Part shown: in pieces, positions 18,029 to 26,595 of the stretch
Position numbering within the stretch: the stretch's first letter is position 1
Layout: every line of letters begins with the position of its first letter
NCBI RefSeq assembly: GCF_001580365.1
Contig: NZ_CP014480.1
Span: 1,551,008-1,615,007, forward strand
DNA length: 64,000 nt
Origin: Kocuria turfanensis
GTDB lineage: Bacteria; Actinomycetota; Actinomycetes; Actinomycetales; Micrococcaceae
Direction of reading: 5' to 3'
Program-made: the position numbers and the translations under genes
Notes under the pieces: generated by a model
Databases searched by the model: none
The model's input: the letters and a program-made list of their open reading frames with translations, nothing else
Told to the model about the DNA's origin: nothing

Positions 18029-19456
18029 ATGCCCCACACCGATCGCATCCTGTCCTCCGGGCGCGCCTCGCTCGCCGCCGCTGTTCCGCCTGTCGCGCTG
18101 GGCCCGCTCGACGGCCGGTACCAGCCGGCCGTGGCCCCGCTCGTCGACCACCTCTCCGAGGCCGCCCTCAACCGCAACCGCGTGCACGTGGAGGTCGAGT
18201 GGTTCATCCACCTGGCCGAGCACGCGGTGCTGCCGGGCCTGGCGCCCCTGGGCGACGAGCAGAAGGCCGGGCTGCGCCGGATCGTCACGGACTTCGACAC
18301 CGACGCGGTCGCGGAGCTGGCGGAGATCGAGGCCGTGACGGTGCACGACGTGAAGGCCGTGGAGTACTACATCGGCCGCCGCCTGCCCGCCCTGGGCCTG
18401 GGGCACCTGGTGCCGCTCGTGCACTTCGGCTGCACCTCCGAGGACATCAACAACCTCGCCTGGGCCCTGGGCGTCAAGGACGCCACGACCGACGTGTGGC
18501 TGCCGGCCGCCCGGGCGCTCGTGGCCGACGTCGCGGGCCTCGCCGAGTCCGCCGCGGGCACGCCGATGCTCTCCCGCACCCACGGCCAGCCCGCCACGCC
18601 CACCACGCTGGGCAAGGAGATGGCGGTGGTCGCCCACCGTCTGGGCCGCCAGCTCTCCCGGATCGAGCGCACGGAGTACCTCGGCAAGATCAACGGCGCC
18701 ACGGGCACCTACGCGGCGCACTACGCCTCCGTCCCGGACGCGGACTGGACCGAGGTCTCCCGCGGTTTCGTGGAGGCCCTGGGCCTGACCTGGAACCCGC
18801 TGACCACCCAGATCGAGTCGCACGACTGGCAGGCGGAGCTCTACGCCGACGTCGCCCGGTTCAACCGGGTCCTGCACAACTTCTGCACGGACGTGTGGTC
18901 CTACATCTCGATCGGCTACTTCCAGCAGATCCCGGTGGAGGGGGCCACCGGCTCCTCGACCATGCCGCACAAGGTCAACCCCATCCGGTTCGAGAACGCC
19001 GAGGCGAACCTGGAGCTCTCCAACGCCCTGCTCGACGTCCTGGGCGCGACCCTGGTGACGTCGCGGTGGCAGCGCGACCTCACGGACTCCTCGTCCCAGC
19101 GCAACATCGGCGTGGCCTTCGGCCACTCCCTCCTCGCGGTCTCCAACGTGCGCAAGGGCCTGGCCCGCCTGGACGTCGCGGAGGACGTGCTGGCCGCCGA
19201 TCTCGACCAGAACTGGGAGGTCCTGGCGGAGGCCGTCCAGATGGTCATGCGCGCCGAGGCGATCGCCGGGGTCGAGGGCATGGACAACCCCTACGAACGG
19301 CTCAAGGAGCTGACCCGCGGGCGGCGGGTGGACGCGGACCGGCTCCAGGAGTTCGTGGCGGGCCTGGGGCTCTCCCCGGAGGCCGCCCAGCGGCTCTCCG
19401 CGCTGACCCCGGCCACCTACACGGGCATCGCCACCGAGCTCGTGCGCTACCTCTGA
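18029..19456 (+). CDS. purB: Adenylosuccinate lyase
   Basis: A 475-residue fumarase/aspartase superfamily enzyme. It contains the signature GSSTMPHKVNP, the catalytic region LSRTHGQPATPTTLGKE, and LGPLDGRYQ near the N-terminus. It cleaves SAICAR and adenylosuccinate to release fumarate in purine synthesis. The ATG follows GGGAGA by about 8 bases. Length and motifs are those of the E. coli-like PurB subgroup. It stands alone, divergent from hisC, and is followed by a strong terminator. Confidence 0.96.
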   Translation: MPHTDRILSSGRASLAAAVPPVALGPLDGRYQPAVAPLVDHLSEAALNRNRVHVEVEWFIHLAEHAVLPGLAPLGDEQKAGLRRIVTDFDTDAVAELAEIEAVTVHDVKAVEYYIGRRLPALGLGHLVPLVHFGCTSEDINNLAWALGVKDATTDVWLPAARALVADVAGLAESAAGTPMLSRTHGQPATPTTLGKEMAVVAHRLGRQLSRIERTEYLGKINGATGTYAAHYASVPDADWTEVSRGFVEALGLTWNPLTTQIESHDWQAELYADVARFNRVLHNFCTDVWSYISIGYFQQIPVEGATGSSTMPHKVNPIRFENAEANLELSNALLDVLGATLVTSRWQRDLTDSSSQRNIGVAFGHSLLAVSNVRKGLARLDVAEDVLAADLDQNWEVLAEAVQMVMRAEAIAGVEGMDNPYERLKELTRGRRVDADRLQEFVAGLGLSPEAAQRLSALTPATYTGIATELVRYL

Positions 19457-19468
19457 CCCCCGGCGGGC

Positions 19469-19505
19469 GGCGGGCCGCCCGGGCGCACGACCCGGGCGGC
19501 CCGCC
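19469..19505 (+). terminator. Terminator after purB
   Basis: Perfect 15-bp inverted repeat (GGCGGGCCGCCCGGG and its complement) with the 7-base loop CGCACGA, starting 13 bp after the purB stop and lying between convergent genes, so it probably works in both directions. Confidence 0.8.
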
Positions 19506-19547
19506 GCGGGCGCCCTCCCCGCGGAAGGGGTCCGGGGCGCAGGGGGC

Positions 19548-19811
19548 TCAGACGGAGGGCAGGTCGTGCAGGTTGTTGCAGACGGTGTCCTCCGGAGCGG
19601 CCCACAGGCGCTTTCCGCACCCCGCCGACACCACGCGGACGCGGAGCCGGCCGGTCGTGCCGGGGACGTAGTAGTCGTGCACGCCGCACTCGATGTCCCG
19701 GATGACCCGGGGCGTGGAGCGGGGCGACCACACCTCCGCGGGGTTGCACAGGGCGACGATGTTGCCGAGGGGGTCCGTACGGACCCCTGTGACGGGTCGA
19801 TGGTCGGTCAT
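19548..19811 (-). CDS. DUF3892 domain-containing protein
   Basis: An 87-residue protein with the characteristic core VTGVRTDPLGNIVALCNP, WSPRSTPRVIRDIECGVHDYYV, RVRVVS...GKRLW, NNLHDLP. DUF3892 proteins are small, common in actinobacteria and of unknown function. The ATG follows AGGAG (CAGGAGTTCATCCG). A longer frame upstream exists but lacks homologous sequence. It is convergent with purB and divergent from the SARP-type regulator. Confidence 0.85.
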   Translation of the reverse strand: MTDHRPVTGVRTDPLGNIVALCNPAEVWSPRSTPRVIRDIECGVHDYYVPGTTGRLRVRVVSAGCGKRLWAAPEDTVCNNLHDLPSV

Positions 19812-20126
19812 CGGATGAACTCCTGAGTACGTGCCCGGACCGGCGACGCCGGCCCGGGGATCAGCCATGTAACACGGTGCGGGGTGCAGCACAAACCTCG
19901 CGCCGGTTTGCGCACGTCAACCCGTGTCGATCGTTTGCTTTCGACGACATCCGGCCGTTCGCTTTTGACTCACAGCACGTCTGCCGGGATCATCGGTGCT
20001 GACCCCTCTCTTCCTGCGGCACCCGATCCGGCGCCGCAGGACCAGGGGGAGGACGTCCCGCCCACGGTCTTCGGGGGAAGACCGGCAGGGAGCACCGGGG
20101 CACTCGGCTCATGACAGTGGGGGATC
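19812..20126. promoter_or_regulatory. Divergent promoter region with direct repeats
   Basis: This 315-bp stretch is visibly less GC-rich than its surroundings. It contains two 14-base direct repeats, CGTTTGCTTTCGAC at 19932-19945 and CGTTCGCTTTTGAC at 19956-19969, 24 bp apart start to start. A small inverted repeat CAAACC...GGTTTG lies near 19892-19910. SARP regulators bind direct repeats, so these could be an autoregulatory site of the gene at 20127; the 24-bp spacing is not the classical 11 or 22. Confidence 0.4.
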
Positions 20127-20840
20127 ATGGCAATGGATGGGGAACACTCGATCACGCTGCGGCTGCTGGGCAACGTCGAGGTCGAACTCGACGGCTCGGT
20201 GCTGGCCCTCGGCCAGCGGCAGCAGCGGCTGCTGGCGGCCCTGGCCGTCCTCGGCCCCAAGCCGCGGCGCTTCCTCGGCGAGCTGCTGTGGCCGGACCGC
20301 ACGGCCGAGCGCGCCATGGGCAGCCTGCGCACCACCGTCTTCAACCTCTCCCGCCAGGTCCCCGGGGCCGTGGGCACCCGCGGCAACAACATCGCCCTGG
20401 CGGACCAGGTCGTGGTGGACCTGCACGAGCTGCGCGAGTCGCTGCACGAGGCGGCCGCCGCGACCGCGCCCCCCACGGAGGACCCGTGGTTCCTCGACCC
20501 GGCCGGCGCGCAGCTGCTGCCCGGCTGGTACGACGGCTGGGTGATGGCCGAGCAGGACCGGCTCCGGACGCTCTACGTCAACGCCGTGGAGCACCTGGCG
20601 CGGCTGTCCCTCGAGCACGGGGACTTCTACCGGGCGCACCTGCTGGCCTCCAACGTCCGGGCCCTGGACCCCCTGCGGGAGAGCGCGGTCCGCGTCCTGA
20701 TCGAGGCGGATCTCGGCCTCGGCAACAACGCCCCGGCCCTGCAGACCTTCCGCAGCTTCTGCAGCACGATGGCCGACGAGCTCGGCGCCCCGCCCTCCCC
20801 GCAGATCACCCAGCTGATGGGCTACATGCGCAGCGCCTGA
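20127..20840 (+). CDS. SARP/BTAD-type transcriptional regulator
   Basis: A 237-residue protein with an OmpR-like N-terminal DNA-binding domain (LRLLGNVEVELDGSVLALGQRQQRLLAALAVL...RFLGELLWPD, SLRTTVFNLSR, GNNIALADQVVVDLHEL). A bacterial transcriptional activation domain of TPR-like helices follows (PGWYDGWVMAEQDRLRTLYVNAVEHLARL...). It lacks the extra ATPase or sensor domains of large SARPs. These proteins often activate secondary metabolite genes. Here it converges on a Pls/PosA-like NRPS gene 76 bp away, so regulation of that gene is plausible but not shown. A second ATG (MDGEHS) is two codons in. Confidence 0.88.
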   Translation: MAMDGEHSITLRLLGNVEVELDGSVLALGQRQQRLLAALAVLGPKPRRFLGELLWPDRTAERAMGSLRTTVFNLSRQVPGAVGTRGNNIALADQVVVDLHELRESLHEAAAATAPPTEDPWFLDPAGAQLLPGWYDGWVMAEQDRLRTLYVNAVEHLARLSLEHGDFYRAHLLASNVRALDPLRESAVRVLIEADLGLGNNAPALQTFRSFCSTMADELGAPPSPQITQLMGYMRSA

Positions 20841-20863
20841 GACCTCCTCGCCCCGGTGGGCAC

Positions 20864-20895
20864 GGTGTCCCCGCGACCAGCGTCGCGGGGACACC
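20864..20895. terminator. Bidirectional terminator between the SARP and NRPS genes
   Basis: 14-bp perfect stem (GGTGTCCCCGCGAC and complement) with the 4-base loop CAGC, lying 23 bp past the regulator stop and 21 bp past the NRPS stop. Confidence 0.8.
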
Positions 20896-20916
20896 CGTGT
20901 GCCGTCCATGGCCGGC

Positions 20917-23900
20917 TCAGCGGCCCGTGGTGAGCGCCGCGGAGGCGGAGCGCACCGGGATGCCGCGCCAGTTCGTCCGGGGCAGCAGCTGCTCGCCCTT
21001 CATCACCAGCGACAGCCCGTCGACCGTGGCGCCGGCACCGACCGTCGTGTCGTAGAGCACGATGGAGCGCGCCCCGACGCTGGCGCCCTCGCCGATCTCG
21101 ACGTAGGACATCTTCATGACCCGGTCCTCGAACAGGTGCGTCTGCAGGGACACGTCCGTCGAGACGGCGGCGTCGTCGCCGATGTGCACGAGGTCGAACT
21201 CCGTCAGGTAGGTCGTGCCGATGTAGGTCCGCCGGCCGATCTGGGCGCCGAACAGGCGGAGCACCGGACCGATCAGCGGGGTGCCGACCAGGCCGCCGAC
21301 GAGCGCGGGGACCGCGGCGGACTCGTAGACGCCGGTGACGAACTCGCTGCGCCGCACGAAGTTGTCCCACAGGGGCTCGATCCGCTGCCGGTACCGGCCC
21401 ACGATCGCCCACTTGAGGACGACGACGGCGAGCACCACGGTGAACCCGGTGGCGAGCGCGATGAGCGGCAGCACCGCGACGAAGCCGAGCAGGCTCAGCT
21501 GCGGCACGAGGCTCACCGAGGCCAGCAGGCCGAGGTAGCCGATCAGGCCGATCAGGGCCGGGGGCACCGTGATGCGCAGCGCCTCGATGATCAGGCGGGC
21601 GGCCACCTTCCCGCGGGACGGCCGGAAGGTGAGGCTCTCGTCGTAGTTGCCGCTGTCCTGCCGGCGGGGCAGGAACATGGCCGGCGAGCCCAGCCACGAG
21701 GTCCCCTCCGGCACGTCGGCCGGGGGCACCGAGGCGACGCCCACGAGGGAGCCGTCGCCCATCCGGGTGCCGGACGGGACGAACGCGGCGTTGCCCACGA
21801 ACGAGCGGTCGCCGACGACGGTGCGCTCCATGTGCAGGTGCCCGTGGTGGTACACGGCGCTGCCCACGCTGGCCATGTCCGCGACGAAGCTGCCCTCCCC
21901 GAGGGTGAGGAGGTCGGGGTCGATGTGGCCCACCGTGGACACCTCGGAGCGGGGACCGACCTCGGCGCCGAGAACGCGCAGCCAGGGCACGGTGTACAGC
22001 GTGGCGTACAGGGCGTTGGTGCTCTCCAGGCTGGTGCTCAGCAGCTGGTCGGCCATCCACTTGCGCACGCCGAGGCCGCTGCGGACCGGGTGGATGCCCG
22101 TGGGGGTCCGGCGCAGGACGATCGCCCGTCCCACGGCCACCACGGTGCACACCGTGAGGACGTAGACCACGCCGACGGCCGGGGTGAGCGCCAGGCCCAC
22201 CGGCAGACCGAACTCGATGGCCGCGATCCAGATCATCAGGAAGGACGGGAGCACCAGGACGAAGGGCAGCACCTCGAGGGTGGCCCAGCCCAGCAGCAGA
22301 GCGGCCACGAGCGGCGCCGGCCAGCGGCCGCCCGGCAGGGGACGGCGCTCCATCCGCTCGAGCAGCTCGTCGTCGCCGTCGGCGGGCCGGGAGGGCGAGC
22401 CCAGCCAGTGCTCCCCGGCGGGGATCACCTGGTTGCGCGCGGCCAGGGACTGCTCCGCCAGCCGGGCGCCGTCCTCGACCCGACAACCGGGCTGCAGCAG
22501 GGCGTTGGCGCCCACGAACGCGTCGTCGCCGACCCGCACCGGGGCGATGCTCACCCAGCCCTCCTCGACCTGCGCGGTCTGCACGGAGGAGCCGTAGCCG
22601 ATGCTGGCGCGGGAGCCGATGCTCACCAGGGAGGGCAGGCCCACGGCCGCGGTGCCCACGTGGGCGCCGGCACCGACCTCGGCGCCGAGCAGGCGCAGGT
22701 AGCCGGCGGCCATCGGCGTGCCGGTCAGGAGGCTGAGCGGCGAGAGCCGGGTCAGGCCGTCGATGCACCACAGCAGGAAGTACTGCCTCCCCCAGAGCGG
22801 GTGGTGCCCCGGCCGGACGAACCGGCCCAGCACCCGCGAGCCCAGCAGCGGCAGGAAGAAGCGGGCCAGCACGGAGACCAGCACGCCCACGAGCAGGAGG
22901 TCCCACATGAGCGAGTAGCTGAACTGCCCGCCGTAGGAGTACAGGACCGCGGCGAGCGGGGAGCCCACGACCATGGCCGCCAGGACCATGGTCGTCACCT
23001 GGGCCGTCCCGCAGAGGGCCACCCGCCCGCTCGTGTGGTGCAGGGCCGTGGGCCGGTCGTCCGGGTCGGCCACCGCCGGGACGACCGCCGGGGCGGCGTC
23101 GAGGTGGCGCGCCAGGTCCCGGACGGTCGGGTAGGTGTAGATGTCCGCGATGGAGATGTCCTGGTCGGGGAGCTCCCGGCGCAGCTCGGAGGTGGCGGTC
23201 GCGGCGAGCAGCGAGTGCCCGCCGAGCTCCAGGAAGAAGTCCGCCTCCGCGGAGAGCTGGTCGACGGGGATCCGGAAGACCCGGGACCAGACCTCCGTGA
23301 GCTGCCACTCCGACTCGGTCTGCGGCGGGACCAGGCCCACCGTGGTCACGAAGCGGGGCGAGGCGGGGTCGGGCAGGTTCTTCCGGTCCACCTTGCCGCT
23401 GACCATCATGGGCATGGCGGGCAGGATCTCGTAGAAGGACGGCACCATGTACGGCGGCAGGGCCGCGGTCACGGAGTCGTGGAGCAGCTCGAACAGGGCG
23501 CGCTCGTCGCGGACCTCCCCGCGCAGGGTGAGGAACGCGGCGACGTCCTCGCCGCCGGAGACCAGCTTCACGGCGGCGTCCGCCACCGCGTCGTCGCGCC
23601 GGAGCACGTTCTCGATCTCCTGCAGGTCGGCGCGGTGGCCGCGGATCTTCACCTCGCTGTCGGCGCGGCCGAGGTACTCGATCTCGCCGTCGGGCAGCAT
23701 CCGGCCCAGGTCGCCGGTGCGGTAGATCCGCCCGGCCCGGGGCCCGTCCGGGTGCGGCCGGAAGCGCTCCTCGGTCACGTGCGGGAGGTTGACGTAGCCG
23801 CGGGCCACGCCCGGGCCGGCGATGCAGATCTCCCCGGGCTCCCCCTCGGGCACCTCGTTCATCGACTCGTCGAGGATGCGCACCTCGTAGGTGGGCAGGG

Positions 23901-24984
23901 GCTTGCCGATGGTCACGGGCCGCCCGGGGGTCAGCTCGCCCCACGTGGCGGTCACGGTCCCCTCGGTGGGCCCGTAGGTGTTGAGCATCCGGCGCCCGGG
24001 CGTGGACCAGCGCTCCACGAGGTCCGCCGGGCAGGCCTCCCCGCCCACGAGGATGCTGCGGATGCCGGGCAGGTCGTGCTCGAGGGTGGCCAGGACGGTC
24101 GGCACGCAGTACAGCACGGAGATCTCCGTGCGCTGCAGGAACTCGGCCAGGCCCTGGCCCAGCCGGGCGTCGTCCGTGGGGCCGGCCACCAGGGCGGCGC
24201 CGACGGCCCAGGTGGGCCAGATCTCCTCGATGGAGAAGTCGAAGGCGATGGTCATGCCCTGGTAGACCCGGTCCTCGGGACGGACGTCGTAGACCTCGGG
24301 CACGATCTCGATGAAGTTGCAGATGCTCGAGTGCGCGACCTCCACACCCTTGGGGCGCCCGGTCGAGCCCGAGGTGTAGATGATGTAGCAGGTGGGGTCG
24401 CCCTCGTGGCGGACCTCCGGCCGGTGGGCGGGCGCCGCGTCGAGCTCATGGTCGATCCGCCCGACGTCGACGACGTCGGCAGCGGCGTCCTCGACCAGGG
24501 GCACGAGCTCCGCCGAGGTGAGCAGCAGGGCCAGGTCCGAGTCCTCGGCGATGAACTGCACGCGGTCGGCGGGCAGGTTCGGGTCGATCGGGACGAACGT
24601 GGCGCCCGTCTTGAGGACGGCCAGCAGCGACGCGTACAGCATCGTGGAGCGCTGGAGGAGGATGCCCACGCGGTCCCCGGCGGCGAGACCGTAGCTCGCG
24701 ATCAGGTGGGCCATGCGGTTGGCCAGCTCGTCCAGCTCCGCGTACGTGTAGGTCTGGCCGTCGGCGTGCAGGGCCTGGGCGTGGGGCGTGCGGTCGCAGC
24801 TGCGCTCGAAGAAGTGGTGGAGCCGGCTCGGCCTCGTCCCGGCGCCCCGGGCCTCCCGTGCCGGGGAGTCCGGCCTCGGCCGCGCTCCGGCGGCGCCCCC
24901 CTTCACCGCAGCCTCGCCCCACAGCACTCGCTCTGCCGACGACCCCCCGTCGCGGCGGTGTGAGCGTTGTGGTGCTGAGGTCAT
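20917..24984 (-). CDS. Pls/PosA family single-module non-ribosomal peptide synthetase
   Basis: A 1355-residue membrane NRPS. The adenylation domain spans about residues 50-540 (YIIYTSGSTGRPKG, NTYGPTEGTV, YRTGDLGRMLPDGEIEYLGR, and GKVDRK). A carrier domain near 560-630 has the phosphopantetheine serine in LGGHSLLA. About six membrane segments follow, interleaved with three beta-helix-like soluble repeats (GYLRLLGAEVGAGAHVG..., WLRVLGAEVGPRSEVST..., VLRLFGAQIGRRTYIG...). This A-T-6TM-tandem layout is that of epsilon-poly-lysine synthetase Pls and its PosA relatives, which polymerise one amino acid without a thioesterase. The substrate cannot be read here. The start ATG has AAAGGAG 8-9 bases upstream. 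No tailoring or export genes flank it. Confidence 0.88.
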   Translation of the reverse strand: MTSAPQRSHRRDGGSSAERVLWGEAAVKGGAAGARPRPDSPAREARGAGTRPSRLHHFFERSCDRTPHAQALHADGQTYTYAELDELANRMAHLIASYGLAAGDRVGILLQRSTMLYASLLAVLKTGATFVPIDPNLPADRVQFIAEDSDLALLLTSAELVPLVEDAAADVVDVGRIDHELDAAPAHRPEVRHEGDPTCYIIYTSGSTGRPKGVEVAHSSICNFIEIVPEVYDVRPEDRVYQGMTIAFDFSIEEIWPTWAVGAALVAGPTDDARLGQGLAEFLQRTEISVLYCVPTVLATLEHDLPGIRSILVGGEACPADLVERWSTPGRRMLNTYGPTEGTVTATWGELTPGRPVTIGKPLPTYEVRILDESMNEVPEGEPGEICIAGPGVARGYVNLPHVTEERFRPHPDGPRAGRIYRTGDLGRMLPDGEIEYLGRADSEVKIRGHRADLQEIENVLRRDDAVADAAVKLVSGGEDVAAFLTLRGEVRDERALFELLHDSVTAALPPYMVPSFYEILPAMPMMVSGKVDRKNLPDPASPRFVTTVGLVPPQTESEWQLTEVWSRVFRIPVDQLSAEADFFLELGGHSLLAATATSELRRELPDQDISIADIYTYPTVRDLARHLDAAPAVVPAVADPDDRPTALHHTSGRVALCGTAQVTTMVLAAMVVGSPLAAVLYSYGGQFSYSLMWDLLLVGVLVSVLARFFLPLLGSRVLGRFVRPGHHPLWGRQYFLLWCIDGLTRLSPLSLLTGTPMAAGYLRLLGAEVGAGAHVGTAAVGLPSLVSIGSRASIGYGSSVQTAQVEEGWVSIAPVRVGDDAFVGANALLQPGCRVEDGARLAEQSLAARNQVIPAGEHWLGSPSRPADGDDELLERMERRPLPGGRWPAPLVAALLLGWATLEVLPFVLVLPSFLMIWIAAIEFGLPVGLALTPAVGVVYVLTVCTVVAVGRAIVLRRTPTGIHPVRSGLGVRKWMADQLLSTSLESTNALYATLYTVPWLRVLGAEVGPRSEVSTVGHIDPDLLTLGEGSFVADMASVGSAVYHHGHLHMERTVVGDRSFVGNAAFVPSGTRMGDGSLVGVASVPPADVPEGTSWLGSPAMFLPRRQDSGNYDESLTFRPSRGKVAARLIIEALRITVPPALIGLIGYLGLLASVSLVPQLSLLGFVAVLPLIALATGFTVVLAVVVLKWAIVGRYRQRIEPLWDNFVRRSEFVTGVYESAAVPALVGGLVGTPLIGPVLRLFGAQIGRRTYIGTTYLTEFDLVHIGDDAAVSTDVSLQTHLFEDRVMKMSYVEIGEGASVGARSIVLYDTTVGAGATVDGLSLVMKGEQLLPRTNWRGIPVRSASAALTTGR

Positions 24985-25418
24985 GTCCAACTCCTTTCGA
25001 TGCGCGGACACCGGTGTTACCGGCAGGTCCGTTCTACGCAGGGGGTTGTTATGCCTTCCTCACGCCGCCGTCACCGCGGCGTTATCGGTGCGTCATCGCC
25101 GAGTCGATCCCGGGCGCCGGCGGGGCGCACCGGGCAGGGGCGCGGGCCAGACGTGGGCGAGATCACAGGGCGTGGCCCCGTCCGGAGGGTCGTTTTCGAC
25201 TGCAATCGCGCGGTTCCCGGACCGGGGAGCGCCGGCGGGAGCGCGTCGCGGCGCGCGCCGAGCCCGGCGCGCGCGTCATCGGGCCTCCCCGGCGGGCACG
25301 GCCCCCGGGGGAGAAAAAGGCCCACCGTGTTACCTTTCGTGAATGCTCGGGCGGTCGCGCGGGCACGCGGCGGTCCCGTCCGGGGCGGGGCCCGTCCGGC
25401 CCTGTCCCCCTCGCCGGA

Positions 25419-25473
25419 GCCGTGCGGTGGGCCGTGCGGTGAGCCGTGCGGTGGGCCGTGCGGTGGGCCGTGG
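25419..25473. repeat. 12-bp tandem repeat, about 4.5 copies
   Basis: Units of GCCGTGCGGTGG (one copy ends TGA instead of TGG) repeated head to tail, outside any gene. Confidence 0.85.
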
Positions 25474-25508
25474 TCAGCCGGCCGGGGAGCGGGGAGCGGG
25501 CCGGCTGA
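25474..25508 (-). terminator. Hairpin after the ApbE-like gene
   Basis: 10-bp inverted repeat TCAGCCGGCC / GGCCGGCTGA with a 15-base G-rich loop, 71 bp beyond the stop of the ApbE-like gene on the minus strand. Probable terminator. Confidence 0.5.
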
Positions 25509-25579
25509 GCTCGGCGAGGTCGGCCACCGCGGTCGCGCCCACGACGGGGATCCTCGTGGGCCCGCGCTGGCGGCGCCGG

Positions 25580-26470
25580 TCAGGCGGCCGCGCGGCCCGT
25601 CCGGCCGGGCCAGCCCGGCGTCCGGAGCCGGCGCCGGAGCGTGCTGCCGGGCCGTGAGCCGGTGAACTCGCCCTCCGCGCCGCACGCCGCGACCCAGCCG
25701 GGGGCGTCCCCGCCGAGCACGTGGGCGGCGCGGGCGTAGGCCTGGGCCTCCACCGCGCTGCGCGCGGCCACCACGACACGGTCCCACGGGCTCTCCGCGG
25801 CGGCACCGGTGACCGGGTTGACCAGGGCGCTCCCCGGCCGGGGAAGCACGGCGAGACCGCGGTGGCCCGCCGCCAGGAGGCCGGCCCAGGCGGCGGCGTC
25901 CAGGGCCGGGTCCGGACCGGGCCCCGGGGCCGCGGCCAGGGCGGCGGCCCCGGCGGGAGGGCCGGCCACGGCCAGCACCCCGCCGGCGCGGGCGACGAGC
26001 CCGTGGCCGGGGAAGGCCTCGGCGAAGAGCTGGGCCGTGCGGTCCGCGGCCCAGGCGTCGGCGACCTCGGCGAGGTCCAGGACGGTGCCCCGCCGCATCC
26101 GCAGGCGGCGGGCGGGCAGGTCGAGGTCCAGGTGGGCGATCCCCGGGGCCGGGCGGGCCGGCAGGCCGTCCTGGGCACGCCAGGCGGCGTCGCCGGTGGT
26201 GGGGTCGACCAGCCCGCTGGTGAGGCGGGTGGCCTGCAGCGCGGCGGCGAGGACCTGTGCGAGCACGGGACCGACGACCACGTCGACGTCCTCGTGCTCG
26301 GCGAAGCGGTTCAGCAGGGACAGCTCCGAGTCGATGCGCTCGGGCGCCACGGCCGCGGAGACCTCGCGGTGGACGCGCTCGGCCAGCCGCCGGGCCTCCT
26401 CCTGGAGGTCCGGGGCCGGGGCGCGGACGGTGTCCGGGCTCGGCGCCCCGGGCGGGGTGGGGGTGGACAT
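25580..26470 (-). CDS. ApbE-like (FAD:protein FMN transferase) protein, degenerate
   Basis: The 296-residue product resembles the ApbE flavin transferase fold: RIDSELSLLNRF, TSGLVDPTTGDA, LDLAEVADAWAADRTAQLF, VARAGGVLAVAG and SAVEAQAYARAAHVLGG. Functional ApbE has a Lys-Gly in the segment that here reads EVADAW and a GGD where this reads AGGV. The typical C-terminal Ser/Thr of the metal site is not evident. I infer a divergent or catalytically altered family member. No clear lipoprotein or signal sequence is seen. AGGAGA precedes the ATG. It is the last gene of a minus-strand series. Confidence 0.7.
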   Translation of the reverse strand: MSTPTPPGAPSPDTVRAPAPDLQEEARRLAERVHREVSAAVAPERIDSELSLLNRFAEHEDVDVVVGPVLAQVLAAALQATRLTSGLVDPTTGDAAWRAQDGLPARPAPGIAHLDLDLPARRLRMRRGTVLDLAEVADAWAADRTAQLFAEAFPGHGLVARAGGVLAVAGPPAGAAALAAAPGPGPDPALDAAAWAGLLAAGHRGLAVLPRPGSALVNPVTGAAAESPWDRVVVAARSAVEAQAYARAAHVLGGDAPGWVAACGAEGEFTGSRPGSTLRRRLRTPGWPGRTGRAAA

Positions 26471-26595
26471 GGCCGTCTCCTGGCGGTCTCGTGTCGGCGC
26501 GTGTCGGAGGACGCGCAAGGCCCTGCGGGACAACGGGCAGGTGGTGCCGAGCATACGCGCGACGGGGACCCTCCGGACGGTGACGTGACCGCTCG

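Larger units (their letters stand above)
24985..25579. other. Upstream region of the NRPS gene and downstream region of the ApbE-like gene
   Basis: No gene is supported in this ~600 bp. The part nearest the NRPS start presumably holds its promoter; I see no consensus -10/-35 pair. The distal part contains a 12-bp tandem repeat (25419-25473) and a hairpin at 25474-25508. GC-rich frames on both strands here are composition artefacts. Confidence 0.5.
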
